From Planctomycetota bacterium (GTDB lineage: Bacteria > Planctomycetota > UBA1135 > GCA-002686595), in assembly GCA_030746555.1 (NCBI GenBank), contig JASLMK010000046.1, forward strand, positions 1-64,000: a stretch of 64,000 nucleotides of DNA, read 5' to 3'. Shown here piece after piece: positions 48,761 to 59,081 of the stretch. The notes under the pieces are model-generated. The model saw only the letters and a program-made list of their open reading frames with translations. It had not been told where the DNA came from and did not search any database. Position numbers and translations under genes: made by a program. The stretch's first letter is position 1; each line of letters starts with the position of its first letter.

Positions 48761-50818
48761 ATGGGCCCCGACCGCATCCGCAACTTCGGCATCGCCGCCC
48801 ACATCGACGCCGGCAAGACGACCGTCTCCGAGCGCATGCTCTACTACAGCGGCGTCGAGCACCGCATCGGACAGGTCGACGAGGGCACGGCCGTCATGGA
48901 CTGGATGGCCGAGGAGCGTGAACGGGGGATCACCATCACCGCGGCGGCCACGCGCGTCCCCTGGCGCGACCACGCCCTCAACCTGATCGACACCCCCGGC
49001 CACGTCGACTTCACCGTGGAGGTCGAGCGCTGCATGCGCGTGCTCGACGGCGCCGTGCTCGTGCTGGACGCGGTGAGCGGCGTGCAGGCCCAGTCGGAGA
49101 CCGTCTGGCGGCAGATGGCCCATCACGGCGTCCCGGCGATCGCGTTCGTCAACAAGTGCGACCGCCCCGGCGCCGACTTCCTGGCGGCGGTCGCCACCCT
49201 CGAAGAGCGCCTGGGGGCGCCGGGCATTCCCATCCAGCTGCCCCTGGAGTCGACCGGGGACACGCACCTGATCGCCGACCTCGTCACCGGCCGCGCCCTG
49301 CGCTTCCACGCCGCCCGCGAAGGCCGGGACCCAGAGGTCGTCGATCCTCCCCCCGCGGCGGCCGACGAGATCGGCGTCCTGCGCTCCGATCTGATCGAGG
49401 CCCTCGCCGAAGGGAACGAGGCGCTGCTCGCCTGTGTGGTGGAGGAGCGCGAGCCCCCGATCGAACTGCTGGTGGCGGCTCTCAAGGAGCGCGTCCTCGC
49501 CCGCACCCTCGTGCCCGTGCTGTGCGGCGCGGCCCTGCGCAACTACGGCGTACAGCCCCTGCTCGACGCCGTCGTCGACTACCTGCCCTCGCCGCTGGAG
49601 GTCCCTGCGGTCGAGGGCGTGGATCCGAGCACGCTCGTGGCTCTCACGCGGGCACCAGAGGCCGACGAGCCCCTCGCCGCCTTGGCGTTCAAGCTCCACG
49701 CGGGGCCCCACGGGGACCTGACGTTCCTGCGCATCTACGCGGGCCGCCTGACTCCGGGCCAGGCCCTGATCAACCCGCGAGCCGGGAAGAAGGAGCGCGT
49801 TGCACGGATCCTGCGCATGCACTCCGAGAGCAGCGAGTCCCTCGAGAGGGCCGAGGCCGGCGACATCGTGGCGGTGACCGGACTGAAGTGGACTGGCACG
49901 GGCGACACCCTCTGCGTACGCGAGTCGCCGATTCTCCTGGAGGCCCTGGAGTTCCCCGAGCCGGTCATCACGCGGGTCGTGGAGCCGGCCAGCGGCGCCG
50001 AGCGCGATCGCCTGCGCCAGGCCCTGGAGCGCCTCTCCCACGAGGACCCCAGCCTGCACGTGCGCGAAGACGTGGACTCGGGACAGTGGACGATCGCGGG
50101 GATGGGGGAGTTGCACCTCGAGGTCGTCGCGCACCGCCTCGAGGCCGAGTTCGGTCTCGCCCCGCGGGTGGGCCAGCCGCGCGTGGCCTATCGCGAGACG
50201 GTCCAGAGCACCGCCGCCGGTAGGGGTGTCGTGGACCGCAGCCTGGCGGGCAAGGAGGTCTACGCTACCCTGGAGCTGGCCCTCTCGCCCGCGCACGACG
50301 GCCTCGCGCCCCGGGTGACGTTGGCCGGCGACTGTCTCCTGCCCGTGCCGGTCCGATCGGCCGTGGAGGAGGCCCTGGTGCTCGAAGCCCAGGTGGGGCC
50401 GCGCTTCGGCTTCCCCCTCGTGCGAGCGGCGATCGAGATCGGCGCGGTGGGCGTGCGCGATGGGAAGACCAGCGACGCTGCCTTCTGCCAGGCCGCCGTG
50501 GCCGCCCTGCGCCAGGCGATGGCAGCCGCGGACTGCGCCCTGGAGGAGCCGATGATGGCCTTCGAGATCCAGACCCCTGGGGAGTTCTCCAGCGGGATCA
50601 TCGCCGACTTGAACTCCCGGGACGCGGAGCTGACGGAGGTCGCCGCCGAGGAGGGAGCTTGCCGCATCGAGGGGCGGGTCCCCCTGGCGGCCATGTTCGG
50701 CTACTCGACCGCCGTCCGCTCCCTCTCCCAGGGCCGGGCGGGGTTCTCCATGTCCCCCTGCGGATACCGGCCCGTGGCGGAGCGCGACCTGGCCGCCCGC
50801 GGCCTCGTCTGGCGCTGA
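48761..50818 (+). CDS. fusA: Translation elongation factor G, EFG2-like
   Basis: The 685-residue GTPase has G1 AHIDAGKTT (13-21), switch I ERERGITIT, G3 DTPGH (77-81) and G4 NKCD (131-134), then domains II-V ending in GYSTAVRSLSQGRAGFSM. Domain IV differs from canonical EF-G: the HSGGRGQ(Y/F)GHV loop is replaced by DRSLAGKEVYATLEL, which recalls the DRTLGDKRHLVTVEV region of mitochondrial EF-G2 (ribosome recycling). This suggests a member of the spdEFG2-like branch known in planctomycetes and spirochaetes. If so, another EF-G elsewhere should do translocation. The symbol follows position, not proven function. Confidence 0.9.
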   Translation: MGPDRIRNFGIAAHIDAGKTTVSERMLYYSGVEHRIGQVDEGTAVMDWMAEERERGITITAAATRVPWRDHALNLIDTPGHVDFTVEVERCMRVLDGAVLVLDAVSGVQAQSETVWRQMAHHGVPAIAFVNKCDRPGADFLAAVATLEERLGAPGIPIQLPLESTGDTHLIADLVTGRALRFHAAREGRDPEVVDPPPAAADEIGVLRSDLIEALAEGNEALLACVVEEREPPIELLVAALKERVLARTLVPVLCGAALRNYGVQPLLDAVVDYLPSPLEVPAVEGVDPSTLVALTRAPEADEPLAALAFKLHAGPHGDLTFLRIYAGRLTPGQALINPRAGKKERVARILRMHSESSESLERAEAGDIVAVTGLKWTGTGDTLCVRESPILLEALEFPEPVITRVVEPASGAERDRLRQALERLSHEDPSLHVREDVDSGQWTIAGMGELHLEVVAHRLEAEFGLAPRVGQPRVAYRETVQSTAAGRGVVDRSLAGKEVYATLELALSPAHDGLAPRVTLAGDCLLPVPVRSAVEEALVLEAQVGPRFGFPLVRAAIEIGAVGVRDGKTSDAAFCQAAVAALRQAMAAADCALEEPMMAFEIQTPGEFSSGIIADLNSRDAELTEVAAEEGACRIEGRVPLAAMFGYSTAVRSLSQGRAGFSMSPCGYRPVAERDLAARGLVWR

Positions 50819-50960
50819 ACGGGGCGCCGGAGGGCTGCGGGGCCGCCCGAGAGGGGCGGGGAGGGGCCCGGGGGCGCCACCGGAACCCCACGCGGGCGGG
50901 CCACCTCCGGGCGCGGACGCGCCACGCGGCCCACAGAGACCAACTTGCCGGCCGTCGGTG
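50819..50960 (+). other. Spacer after the EF-G gene with GC-rich hairpins
   Basis: A hairpin pairs CCGCCC (50843-50848) with GGGCGG (50854-50859), framed by two GGGGCGCC boxes (50821-50828 and 50871-50878) that could form an outer stem. There is no T run. It may end transcription of the str cluster. No gene is seen. Confidence 0.35.
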
Positions 50961-50989
50961 TTGACGCTACCGCCTCCAGGACCTATTTT
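50961..50989 (+). promoter_or_regulatory. Promoter of the S10-spc-alpha ribosomal cluster
   Basis: TTGACG (50961-50966), a 17-base spacer and TATTTT (50984-50989), in an otherwise GC-rich region. The predicted start near 50996 leaves a leader of about 205 bases with several GC-rich stems. Leader-based feedback regulation by a ribosomal protein (uL4 in E. coli) is possible but not shown. Confidence 0.75.
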
Positions 50990-51201
50990 ACTCGGCCCTC
51001 CAGGGTCTCCCGGCGGCCGCGACGGCCGGCGGGCCCGGCTGCTGAGGGGCGCTCCCTCCGGCTTCCCAGCGCCGGAGCGGCACCGATCAACGAGGCGCAC
51101 ATCCCCGCGGCGCCGACCACAGGCAACCCGACCATGACTCCGCTCCCGAACGCGCTCGGGGGAGGGACCCGGCGGGTACGCCGACCCGACACAGTGACCC
51201 G

Positions 51202-51507
51202 ATGAAGGACAAGATTCAGATCCGAATGGAGGCCTACGACCACGAGGCCCTCGACCAGTCCTGTGTCGACATCGTCGACACGGCCAAGAGGACCGGTGCG
51301 CGCGTGGCCGGCCCCATCCCTCTGCCCACCCGGGTGGAGCGCTACACCGTCCTTCGCTCCCCGTTCATCGACAAGAAGTCCCGGGAGCAGTTCGAGATCC
51401 GCACCCACAAGCGGATCATCTACATCTCCGAGCCCACGAGTCAGACCGTGGACTCTCTCTCCAGCCTGAACATGCCCGCCGGCGTGGACATCCGCATCAA
51501 GGCCTGA
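51202..51507 (+). CDS. rpsJ: Small-subunit ribosomal protein uS10
   Basis: The 101-residue uS10 includes [20 protein letters not shown] and [12 protein letters not shown], all typical. It opens the S10 cluster about 205 bases after its promoter. uS10 also serves as NusE, the antitermination partner of NusB. Confidence 0.96.
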   Translation: MKDKIQIRMEAYDHEALDQSCVDIVDTAKRTGARVAGPIPLPTRVERYTVLRSPFIDKKSREQFEIRTHKRIIYISEPTSQTVDSLSSLNMPAGVDIRIKA

Positions 51508-51736
51508 GCCTCGAGCGCGGCGCCTCGAGCGTCGCGTCGGATCCGGCGCTCCCCCCCAGCCCCACGCCAGCACCTCTTCTTCTCACCAAACGGCAGCGTT
51601 CTGCCCTGAGGTCTCACGACCCGCGGGCGGCGGAGCCTCACCCGACCCCACGAAACCGAATCCGCGTGGCCAGGCGTCACGTGCGCGACGGATGCGCACA
51701 CCTGGTCGAACCGGACCCTCACCTGTTTTAGGAATC

Positions 51737-52381
51737 ATGACGCTGATCCTGGGACGCAAAAAAGGCATGACTCAGCTCTTCGCTGAGGACGGCACGGTCA
51801 CCGGCGTGACCGTCGTCGAGGCCGGTCCGTGTGTCGTGACCCAGGTCCGCACCCAGGACCAGGACGGGTACGACGCCATCCAGCTCGGCTTCGAGGACGT
51901 CCCCGATCGACTGGTCTCCAAGCCGCGCGCCGGCCTGTTCAAGAAGAACGGCGTGAGCCCCAAGCGCTTCCTGCGCGAGGAGCGCCTCACGGCCGCGGCG
52001 ACGACCGAGGTCGGCGAATCGGTCACGGTCGAGGTCTTCGAGACCGGCGAGCTCGTCGACGTGACCGGGACGAGCAAGGGACGCGGCTTCGCGGGAACCA
52101 TCAAGCGCCACGGTTTCTCCCGGGGCTCGGAGACCCACGGCTGCATGAACGTGCGCCAGCCGGGCTCCATCGGGTGCTCGGCCTACCCCGCACGGGTCTT
52201 CAAGGGCAAGCGCATGTCGGGCCACATGGGCGCGAGGCGCCGCACGACCAAGAACCTGACCGTCATGCGCGTCGACAGCGAGAAGAACCTCCTGTTCCTC
52301 AAGGGCGCCGTGCCCGGACCGCCCAACGGCTTCGTCCAGGTTCGGACGGCCCGGACGGGCATCGCGAAGAAGAAGGGCTGA
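51737..52381 (+). CDS. rplC: Large-subunit ribosomal protein uL3
   Basis: The 214-residue uL3 contains GRKKGMTQLF, SKGRGFAGTIKRHGFSRGSETHG and the central loop that reaches the peptidyl transferase centre. The ATG at 51737 gives the usual start. The 229-base spacer after rpsJ is longer than others in the cluster and shows no gene. Confidence 0.96.
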   Translation: MTLILGRKKGMTQLFAEDGTVTGVTVVEAGPCVVTQVRTQDQDGYDAIQLGFEDVPDRLVSKPRAGLFKKNGVSPKRFLREERLTAAATTEVGESVTVEVFETGELVDVTGTSKGRGFAGTIKRHGFSRGSETHGCMNVRQPGSIGCSAYPARVFKGKRMSGHMGARRRTTKNLTVMRVDSEKNLLFLKGAVPGPPNGFVQVRTARTGIAKKKG

Positions 52382-52386
52382 GAGGG

Positions 52387-53034
52387 ATGCAGGTCAAGAG
52401 CTACAAGTCAGGGAGCGTCGGCGTGGTCGAGGTCGACGCGGCGCCCTTCGGCGACAAGGTCCTCTACCGGACCCTCAAGGACGCCGTCACGATGCACCAG
52501 GCGAACCAGCGCCAGGGCACCACGAACGTCCGGGGGCGCTCGGAGGTGCGCGGCACCAACAAGAAGCCCTATCGCCAGAAGCACACCGGACGCGCCCGCG
52601 CCGGCGATCGCAAGTCGCCCATCTGGCGCGGCGGGGGAGTCGTCTTCGGTCCGCACCGCCGCGATTACTCCTACCACATGCCGACCAAGGCGCGCCGCGT
52701 GGCACTGCGCACTGCCCTCGCGGGCAAGCTGATGGACGACGAAGTCTGCGTGGCGGATCTGGGGACCTTCTCGGCTCCCTCGTCGCGATCGGCCCGCAAG
52801 GTGATCGGGGACCTGGGAACGCCGCGCCGCATGACCCTCGTCCTCGCCGAGCCCGACGAGCTGATCTGGAAGTCCTTCCGTAATTTCCCCGGCGTCACCG
52901 TGCGCACCGCCGCCGAGCTGTGTGCCTACGACGTCGTGGCTGGCGGGCTGATCGTGACCGAGGCCGGGGTCCTCGAGGCCCTCGCCGGCCGCGTTGGATT
53001 CAAGGCTGCCACCGAGGAGGGAGCGTCGGCATGA
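52387..53034 (+). CDS. rplD: Large-subunit ribosomal protein uL4
   Basis: The 215-residue uL4 includes the extended loop region [21 protein letters not shown] and [19 protein letters not shown]. The ATG is directly after GAGGG and 5 bases after the rplC stop. Confidence 0.96.
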   Translation: MQVKSYKSGSVGVVEVDAAPFGDKVLYRTLKDAVTMHQANQRQGTTNVRGRSEVRGTNKKPYRQKHTGRARAGDRKSPIWRGGGVVFGPHRRDYSYHMPTKARRVALRTALAGKLMDDEVCVADLGTFSAPSSRSARKVIGDLGTPRRMTLVLAEPDELIWKSFRNFPGVTVRTAAELCAYDVVAGGLIVTEAGVLEALAGRVGFKAATEEGASA

Positions 53035-53321
53035 CCACCACCCAGAGGATGTACCGGGTCATCAAGCGGCAGGTGATCACCGAGAAGGCCGCCGACGACG
53101 CCGGTCGCCGCAACGCCTACCACTTCGCCGTTCCCACCGACGCCAACAAGGTGGAGATCCGCCAGGCCATCGAGAAGCTCTTCGAGGTCAAGGTCGTCTC
53201 CGTGAACACCCTGCGCGTGCGGGGCAAGTGGCGGCGACGCGGGTACACGACGGGGACGACCAGGCCCTGGAAGAAGGCGATGGTCACCCTCGCCGAGGGC
53301 CACACCATCGACACGTTCTAA
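53031..53321 (+). CDS. rplW: Large-subunit ribosomal protein uL23
   Basis: The 96-residue uL23 sits at the polypeptide exit tunnel and docks SRP and trigger factor. [17 protein letters not shown] and [16 protein letters not shown] are typical. Start and rplD stop overlap (ATGA). Confidence 0.95.
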   Translation: MTTTQRMYRVIKRQVITEKAADDAGRRNAYHFAVPTDANKVEIRQAIEKLFEVKVVSVNTLRVRGKWRRRGYTTGTTRPWKKAMVTLAEGHTIDTF

Positions 53322-53344
53322 GGACGCACAGCAGGACGAACATC

Positions 53345-54178
53345 GTGGGCATCAAGAAGTACAAACCGACCTCCGCGGGCCGCCGCCACGGCAGCGTCCT
53401 CGACTTCGAGGAGCTGTCGGGCGTCAAGCCCGAGAAGACCCTGCTGCGCCCCCTCAAGAAGACGGGCGGCCGCAACAACCACGGTCGCATCACCTGCCGG
53501 CGGCGCGGGGGCGGTCACAAGCGGCGCTACCGCATGATCGACTTCAAGCGCAACAAGGACGGCGTGCCGGCCAAGGTGCACTCGATCGAGTACGACCCCA
53601 ACCGCTCGGCGAACATCGCTCTGCTGTACTACGCGGACGGGGAGAAGCGCTACATCATCGCCCCCCTCGGCATGAGCGTGGGGCAGACCGTCACCTCCGG
53701 CCCTGACTCCGAGTCTCTGCCCGGCAACGCCCTGCGCCTCGCCCACATCCCGCTGGGGCTGCACATCCACAACGTGGAGCTCAAGCCTGGGCGTGGGGGC
53801 CAGATCTGCCGTTCGGCGGGCAGCTACGCCCAGCTGATGGCGCGCGAGGGCGACTACGCGGTCGTCCAGCTGCCCTCGGGCGAGCTGCGCCGCATCCACA
53901 TCACCTGCAAGGCGACCATCGGCCGCATCGGCAACAGCGACCACCAGAACGTCAAGCTCGGCAAGGCCGGCCGGCGCCGGCACCTGGGGCGCCGACCCAA
54001 GGTGCGCGGCACTGCCATGAACCCCGTCGACCACCCGATGGGCGGCGGCGAGGGCCGGACCGCGGGCGGCCGGCACCCCTGCGGCCCGACCGCCGTCCTC
54101 TCCAAGGGCGGGAGGACGCGCCGCGCCCAGAACCCGACCGACAAGTTCATCATCCGGCGCCGCAAGAAGCGCAGGTAG
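53345..54178 (+). CDS. rplB: Large-subunit ribosomal protein uL2
   Basis: The 277-residue uL2 has the conserved KPTSAGRRH opening, [20 protein letters not shown] and the C-terminal [14 protein letters not shown] with the functionally important His. The start is a GTG, with AGGA about 8 bases upstream; the first few residues differ slightly from most homologues. Confidence 0.96.
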   Translation: MGIKKYKPTSAGRRHGSVLDFEELSGVKPEKTLLRPLKKTGGRNNHGRITCRRRGGGHKRRYRMIDFKRNKDGVPAKVHSIEYDPNRSANIALLYYADGEKRYIIAPLGMSVGQTVTSGPDSESLPGNALRLAHIPLGLHIHNVELKPGRGGQICRSAGSYAQLMAREGDYAVVQLPSGELRRIHITCKATIGRIGNSDHQNVKLGKAGRRRHLGRRPKVRGTAMNPVDHPMGGGEGRTAGGRHPCGPTAVLSKGGRTRRAQNPTDKFIIRRRKKRR

Positions 54179-54246
54179 GCACGATGCACTCAGACCAGAG
54201 CATGATCCAAGGCACCCAGACCCGGCGAACGGGGAGGCGGGCGTAG

Positions 54247-54531
54247 ATGGGACGCAGCATCAAGAAGGGCCCCTACATCGACGTGAAGCTGGCCGCCAAG
54301 GTGGCGCGCCTGTCGGAGACCGGCGGTCGGGAGCCGATCCGCACCTGGGCGCGTGCGTCCACGATCCCTCCCGACTTCGTCGGCCACACCTTCCTGGTCC
54401 ACAACGGGAACAAGCACATCAAGGTGTTCGTGACCGAGGACATGGTCGGCCACAAGCTCGGAGAGTTCGCGCCCACGCGCACCTTCCGCGGCCACACCAA
54501 CAAGAAGGAAGGGATGAGGACCTCCCGCTAG
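54247..54531 (+). CDS. rpsS: Small-subunit ribosomal protein uS19
   Basis: The 94-residue uS19 begins [14 protein letters not shown] and contains the [24 protein letters not shown] block. It binds the 30S head near uS13. It lies 68 bases after rplB. Confidence 0.97.
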   Translation: MGRSIKKGPYIDVKLAAKVARLSETGGREPIRTWARASTIPPDFVGHTFLVHNGNKHIKVFVTEDMVGHKLGEFAPTRTFRGHTNKKEGMRTSR

Positions 54532-54552
54532 GGAGGCGCCCTCCACGCGACG

Positions 54553-54984
54553 ATGAACGCCACCGATACGCTCACCGGCCCCCGCTTCACCGCGCGGCAC
54601 CGCTATGCCCGCCTCACGGCGCGCAAGGCGCGCCTCGTGGCGGATCAGCTCCGCGGTATGTCGGCGAACTCGGCGATCGAGCTGCTCGAGTTCTCCCCCA
54701 AGCGCGCGGGGCACTTCTACCTCAAGCTCCTGCGCTCGGCACTCGCCAATGCCAGCCAGTCCGAGGACGTGAACCTCAACCGGCTCACCATCTGCGACTG
54801 CCGGGCCGACGACGGCCCGATGTTGCAGAACCGCCTGCGCTGGCGCGCGGGTCCCCAGGGGCGTGCGATGCCCTTTGCCAAGAAGACCAGTCACTTGACC
54901 ATCACGGTGTGCGAGGAGCTCCCCACAGCCTCCGCGCCGAGCGTGTCCGAAGCGGGCGAGACCTCGTCCGAAGACGAGGAATAG
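54553..54984 (+). CDS. rplV: Large-subunit ribosomal protein uL22
   Basis: The 143-residue uL22 has [17 protein letters not shown] at its start and the tunnel-lining hairpin near [27 protein letters not shown]. About 20 extra Ser/Glu-rich residues form an acidic C-terminal tail ending in EDEE. Confidence 0.95.
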   Translation: MNATDTLTGPRFTARHRYARLTARKARLVADQLRGMSANSAIELLEFSPKRAGHFYLKLLRSALANASQSEDVNLNRLTICDCRADDGPMLQNRLRWRAGPQGRAMPFAKKTSHLTITVCEELPTASAPSVSEAGETSSEDEE

Positions 54985-54991
54985 ACAGAAC

Positions 54992-55723
54992 ATGGGTCAG
55001 AAGGTACATCCCACCGGCTACCGCATCGGGACCATCGAGCCCTGGCGCTCGCGCTGGTACGCCAACAAGAAGGACTTCGGGCGCCTGCTCCTGCAGGACA
55101 AGGAGATCCGCGATCACATCGAGAAGGAGTTCTCGTCTGCGGGGATCCCCCGCATCGAGATCGAGCGCTCCGGCGAGACGATCAACGTGATCATCTACAC
55201 GGCCCGCCCCGGCGTGTTGGTCGGGCGCAAGGGCGTGCGCGTGGAGCAGCTCAAGAAGGAGCTCCAGGGGATCACCGGCTCCGAGTGCCACCTGACCCTG
55301 CACGAGGTCAAGCGTCCGGAGTTGGAGGCGAAGCTCGTGGCCGAGGTCGTCGCCGAGGCCCTCGAGAAGCGGATGAACTTCCGCCGGGCCATCAAGCGCG
55401 CGATCCAGACCACGATGCAGTCGGGCGCCCAGGGCGTGAAGGTCGAGGTCGCAGGCCGACTCGGCGGGGCCGAGATGGCGCGCCGCAACAAGGAGCGCGA
55501 GGGGCGCGTGCCCCTTTCCACCTTGCAGGCCCACGTCGACTACGGCACCGCCCGCGCCCGGACCTCGTACGGGATCATCGGCGTGAAGGTTTGGATCTAC
55601 AAGGGCGACGTCGAGCGCGGGAAGCTGATCGACTTCCGCCAGCAGCAGAGCATGACGGCCCACGCGGACCGTCCGCGCTTCGGTCGCGGTAGGGGCGAGG
55701 GTCGTCCCCGGAGGGAGGGTTGA
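54992..55723 (+). CDS. rpsC: Small-subunit ribosomal protein uS3
   Basis: The 243-residue uS3 begins [13 protein letters not shown], has a KH domain with VLVGRKG and the C-terminal [21 protein letters not shown]. It lines the mRNA entry tunnel. A basic Gly/Arg tail ends the protein. Confidence 0.97.
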   Translation: MGQKVHPTGYRIGTIEPWRSRWYANKKDFGRLLLQDKEIRDHIEKEFSSAGIPRIEIERSGETINVIIYTARPGVLVGRKGVRVEQLKKELQGITGSECHLTLHEVKRPELEAKLVAEVVAEALEKRMNFRRAIKRAIQTTMQSGAQGVKVEVAGRLGGAEMARRNKEREGRVPLSTLQAHVDYGTARARTSYGIIGVKVWIYKGDVERGKLIDFRQQQSMTAHADRPRFGRGRGEGRPRREG

Positions 55724-55727
55724 TTCC

Positions 55728-56147
55728 ATGGCGATGATGCCCAAGCGGACCAAGTACCGGAAGGTGCAGCGGGGCAAGATGAAGGGCCTCGCGACCCGCG
55801 GGAACCGCGTGTCCTTCGGCGAGTACGGCCTGATGTCCCTGGACTACGGCTGGATCAGCGGCCGGCACCTCGAGGCTGGTCGGATCGCGGCCAACCGCGC
55901 GACCGGCGGCAACGCCAAGATCTGGATTCGGGTCTTCCCCCACAAGCCGATCTCGGCCAAGCCGGCCGAGACGCGCATGGGCAAGGGCAAGGGCGAAGTC
56001 GACTACTGGGCCGCCGAGGTGAAGCCCGGAACGGTCATGCTCGAGCTCGGCGGCGTCACCGAGGACACGGCCAAGCTGGCGTTCAAGCGCGTCGCTCACA
56101 AGATGCCGGTCAAGGTGAAGATGATCCGGCGACTCCCCACCAACTGA
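55728..56147 (+). CDS. rplP: Large-subunit ribosomal protein uL16
   Basis: The 139-residue uL16 contains [16 protein letters not shown] and the loop [14 protein letters not shown] that touches the A-site tRNA. It is 4 bases after rpsC. Confidence 0.97.
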   Translation: MAMMPKRTKYRKVQRGKMKGLATRGNRVSFGEYGLMSLDYGWISGRHLEAGRIAANRATGGNAKIWIRVFPHKPISAKPAETRMGKGKGEVDYWAAEVKPGTVMLELGGVTEDTAKLAFKRVAHKMPVKVKMIRRLPTN

Positions 56148-56164
56148 CGCGAGCGGAGCCAACA

Positions 56165-56377
56165 ATGAACATCGACGAAGCCCGCGGGAAGACCGACTCC
56201 GAACTCTCCTTCGACCTGGAGCAGATGAAGAAGGAGCTGTTCGAACTGCGCATGAAGGCCAGCATGGAGAACATCGCCAACCCCGCCCGGATCCGCGTTC
56301 TGCGCCGGGCCATCGCCCGTGCGCGGACGATCCTGCACGAGCGGTCGACCGGCGTGCGCGGACAGGAGCCCCGCTAG
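56165..56377 (+). CDS. rpmC: Large-subunit ribosomal protein uL29
   Basis: The 70-residue helical uL29 includes SFDLEQMKKELFELRMK and NPARIRVLRRAIARART. It sits next to uL23 at the tunnel exit. Confidence 0.94.
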   Translation: MNIDEARGKTDSELSFDLEQMKKELFELRMKASMENIANPARIRVLRRAIARARTILHERSTGVRGQEPR

Positions 56378-56379
56378 TC

Positions 56380-56673
56380 ATGGAAGCAGCAGGGATGAAC
56401 GAACGAAACAAGCGCCGGACCCTGAGGGGATTGGTCGTGAGCGACAAGATGGACGCGACGATCACGGTGCGCGTGGAGCGGATGGTCCAGCACCCGCGGT
56501 ACCTGAAGTACATCCGACGCCACAAGAAGTACACGGCCCATGACGCCTCGGGTGAGGCTCGGATGGGGGACTTCGTTGAGATCGTCGAGACGCGCCCGAT
56601 CAGCAAGAACAAGCGCTGGAGGCTGACGAGCGTGATCCGCAAGGCCAGTCTGGTCGAGGAGGCCGAAGCATGA
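56380..56673 (+). CDS. rpsQ: Small-subunit ribosomal protein uS17
   Basis: The product contains [24 protein letters not shown] and KKYTAHD, typical of uS17. An ATG five codons inside (56395), preceded by GGAAG, would give a more standard 92-residue protein and is equally possible as start. Confidence 0.95.
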   Translation: MEAAGMNERNKRRTLRGLVVSDKMDATITVRVERMVQHPRYLKYIRRHKKYTAHDASGEARMGDFVEIVETRPISKNKRWRLTSVIRKASLVEEAEA

Positions 56674-57038
56674 TCCAGATGCAGACGTTCCTCGACGTCG
56701 CGGACAACACCGGGGCGAAGCGCGTCCAGGTGATCAAGGTTCTCGGGGGAACCCACCGCCGCTACGCCTCCCTGGGCGACATCGTCGTCGCCACGGTCAA
56801 GAAGGCGATCCCCGGCTCCGAGCTCAAGACGGGGACCATCGTCAAGGGCGTCATCGTCCGCGTGCGGAAGAACACCCGCCGCAGCGACGGCTCGTACGTG
56901 CGCTTCGACCGCAACGCGATCGTGCTCCTCGACGCCGACGGGAACCCCAGGGGAACCCGGATCTTCGGTGCTGTCGCGCGGGAGCTGCGCGAGCACAACT
57001 ACATGAAGATCATCAGCCTCGCCCAGGAGGTCGTCTGA
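56670..57038 (+). CDS. rplN: Large-subunit ribosomal protein uL14
   Basis: The 122-residue uL14 begins [20 protein letters not shown] and contains [22 protein letters not shown]. The start overlaps the rpsQ stop (ATGA). Confidence 0.97.
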   Translation: MIQMQTFLDVADNTGAKRVQVIKVLGGTHRRYASLGDIVVATVKKAIPGSELKTGTIVKGVIVRVRKNTRRSDGSYVRFDRNAIVLLDADGNPRGTRIFGAVARELREHNYMKIISLAQEVV

Positions 57039-57301
57039 TGCACGTCCGCAACGGTGACCTCGTGATCGTGATCTCGGGGAACGACAAGGGCAAGACCGGC
57101 GAGGTCAGGGGCCTGGACCGCAAGCGGGAGCGCGTGATCGTCGACGGCGTCAACGTCCGTTGGAAGCACCGCAAGCCGACCCAGCAGAGCCCTCAGGGGG
57201 AGCGGGTGCAGATGGAGTTCCCGATCCACGTCAGCAACGTGATGCACTACGACGCGAACGCCGGCAAGGGCGTGCGCCGTCGCCCCGGAGGAGAGGGCTG
57301 A
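57038..57301 (+). CDS. rplX: Large-subunit ribosomal protein uL24
   Basis: The 87-residue uL24 has the KOW motif GDLVIVISGNDKGKTGEV and GVNVRWKHRKPTQQ. It initiates 50S assembly. It is a little shorter than the E. coli protein. Start and rplN stop share one base. Confidence 0.95.
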   Translation: MHVRNGDLVIVISGNDKGKTGEVRGLDRKRERVIVDGVNVRWKHRKPTQQSPQGERVQMEFPIHVSNVMHYDANAGKGVRRRPGGEG

Positions 57302-57304
57302 GCC

Positions 57305-57916
57305 ATGGCCGCCGACAAGAAGAAGCAAGAACAGTCCGAAGACGGCGCCGTCGCCACCCAGAGCGCTCCGCCGCGGCTCAAGCAGCGCTATGCCGATGAG
57401 GTGCGCTCGAGCCTGAAGGAGCAGTTCGGCATCGCTAACGAGATGGCCCTGCCGCGGCTGGAGAAGATCGTGGTGAACATGGGCGTCAAGGGCGCCGTGG
57501 AGAGCAAGGGCAAGGTCGAGACCGCCGCCAGGGACCTGGCGACGATCACGGGTCAGAAGCCGACCATCCGGCTCGCCCGCAAGGCCATCTCCGGATTCAA
57601 GCTGCGCCAGGGCATGCCGATCGCCTGCGCCGTCACCCTGCGCGGCGATCGGATGTGGGAGTTCGCAGACCGCCTGCTCACCGTCGCCCTGCCGCGTATC
57701 CGTGACTTCCGAGGCGTCAAGAGCAAGCTCGACGGCCGCGGCAACTTCACGCTCGGTGTCTCCGAGCAGTCGATCTTCCCCGAGATCGACTTCGATCGCA
57801 TCGAGTTCCAGCAGGGGATGGACATCACCTTCGTGACGACCGCACCCACCGACGAGCAGGGTCACGCCCTGCTCAAGGGAATCGGGATGCCCTTCCGCTC
57901 GGATGAGGACAACTGA
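57305..57916 (+). CDS. rplE: Large-subunit ribosomal protein uL5
   Basis: The 203-residue uL5 binds 5S r[42 protein letters not shown] and [19 protein letters not shown] are conserved. The first 25 residues form a polar extension. Confidence 0.97.
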   Translation: MAADKKKQEQSEDGAVATQSAPPRLKQRYADEVRSSLKEQFGIANEMALPRLEKIVVNMGVKGAVESKGKVETAARDLATITGQKPTIRLARKAISGFKLRQGMPIACAVTLRGDRMWEFADRLLTVALPRIRDFRGVKSKLDGRGNFTLGVSEQSIFPEIDFDRIEFQQGMDITFVTTAPTDEQGHALLKGIGMPFRSDEDN

Positions 57917-57919
57917 TCC

Positions 57920-58105
57920 ATGGCCAAGACCTCACTGATCGTCAAGAACCAGCGAAAGCCGAAGTACAAGGTGCGCGCCTACCGGCGCTGCGCCATGTGC
58001 GGACGTCCGCGTGGTGTCTACCGCAAGTTCCAGATTTGCCGCATCTGCCTGCGTGAGCGCGCGCTCGTCGGCGAGATCCCCGGTATGCGCAAGGCGTCCT
58101 GGTAG
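57920..58105 (+). CDS. rpsN: Small-subunit ribosomal protein uS14, zinc-binding type
   Basis: The 61-residue uS14 is the short zinc form, with two Cys-x2-Cys pairs: CAMCG and [24 protein letters not shown] is typical. It lies 3 bases after rplE. Confidence 0.97.
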   Translation: MAKTSLIVKNQRKPKYKVRAYRRCAMCGRPRGVYRKFQICRICLRERALVGEIPGMRKASW

Positions 58106-58118
58106 GGAGCAAGCAGCC

Positions 58119-58514
58119 ATGATGACCGACCCGATCGCCGACATGCTGACGCGCATCCGCAATGCGAATGCGATCCACAACAAGACCGTCCGGATCCCGG
58201 CCTCGCGCCTGAAGGTCGGCCTCGCGGAGGTCCTGCGAACCGAAGGCTTCATCGTGGGCTACGAGGTCGAGCAGGGCGAGCCGCACAGCAGTATCCGGTT
58301 GACCCTCAAGTACGGACCCGAGGGCGAGCGCGTGATCCGAACCATCGACCGGGTCAGCAAGCCCGGCTGCCGCGTGTACTCGAGCGCCAAGGAGTTGCGC
58401 CCGGTCCTGCGCGGCCTCGGCATCCAGGTGCTCTCGACCCCCAAGGGCGTGCTGTCCGACCGCAAGGCCCGTGAACTCAACGTCGGAGGAGAGATCCTCT
58501 GCAAGCTCACCTGA
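58119..58514 (+). CDS. rpsH: Small-subunit ribosomal protein uS8
   Basis: The 131-residue uS8 contains DPIADMLTRIRNAN near the start and STPKGVLSDRKARELNVGGE at the end. In E. coli uS8 is the spc operon repressor. Two adjacent ATGs (58119, 58122) are possible starts. Confidence 0.97.
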   Translation: MMTDPIADMLTRIRNANAIHNKTVRIPASRLKVGLAEVLRTEGFIVGYEVEQGEPHSSIRLTLKYGPEGERVIRTIDRVSKPGCRVYSSAKELRPVLRGLGIQVLSTPKGVLSDRKARELNVGGEILCKLT

Positions 58515-58518
58515 TCTC

Positions 58519-59067
58519 ATGTCGCGCATCGGAACACAACCCGTCCCGGTCCCGACCGGAGTGACCGTGGAGGTCGGGGGCGGCAGGACCGCCACCGTCA
58601 AGGGCCCGGGCGGCACCCTCACGATGGAGGTGCGCCCGGAGATCGACCTCGAGATCGACGGCGCACAGGTCAACGTCTCTACCAACGGGTCGGGTAGCGC
58701 CCGAGAGGCCCGTGCTTTCCACGGGATGACGCGGGCGCTCCTCAACAACATGGTCGTCGGCGTCACCAAGGGCTTCGAGAAGAAGCTCGACATCGTCGGC
58801 GTCGGCTGGAACGCGGCGGCCCAGGGCAACAAGCTCGTGCTCAACATCGGCTTCTGCCACCCCGTGGACATCGCCGTTCCCACCGGCATCACGGTCGAGA
58901 CGCCGCGGCCGACCCAGATCATCATCAAGGGCGCGGACAAGCAGGCCGTGGGTCACCTCGCGGCCGTGGTCCGCGCCGTCCGCCCGCCGGAGCCCTACAA
59001 GGGCAAGGGCATTCGCTACGTCGACGAGTACGTTCGTCGCAAGGCCGGCAAGAGCTTCGGCGCCTAG
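58519..59067 (+). CDS. rplF: Large-subunit ribosomal protein uL6
   Basis: The 182-residue uL6 starts [14 protein letters not shown] and ends with the conserved [13 protein letters not shown]-like block ([16 protein letters not shown]). It lies near the factor-binding site of the 50S. Confidence 0.97.
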   Translation: MSRIGTQPVPVPTGVTVEVGGGRTATVKGPGGTLTMEVRPEIDLEIDGAQVNVSTNGSGSAREARAFHGMTRALLNNMVVGVTKGFEKKLDIVGVGWNAAAQGNKLVLNIGFCHPVDIAVPTGITVETPRPTQIIIKGADKQAVGHLAAVVRAVRPPEPYKGKGIRYVDEYVRRKAGKSFGA

Positions 59068-59081
59068 AGCCCGAGGAGACC

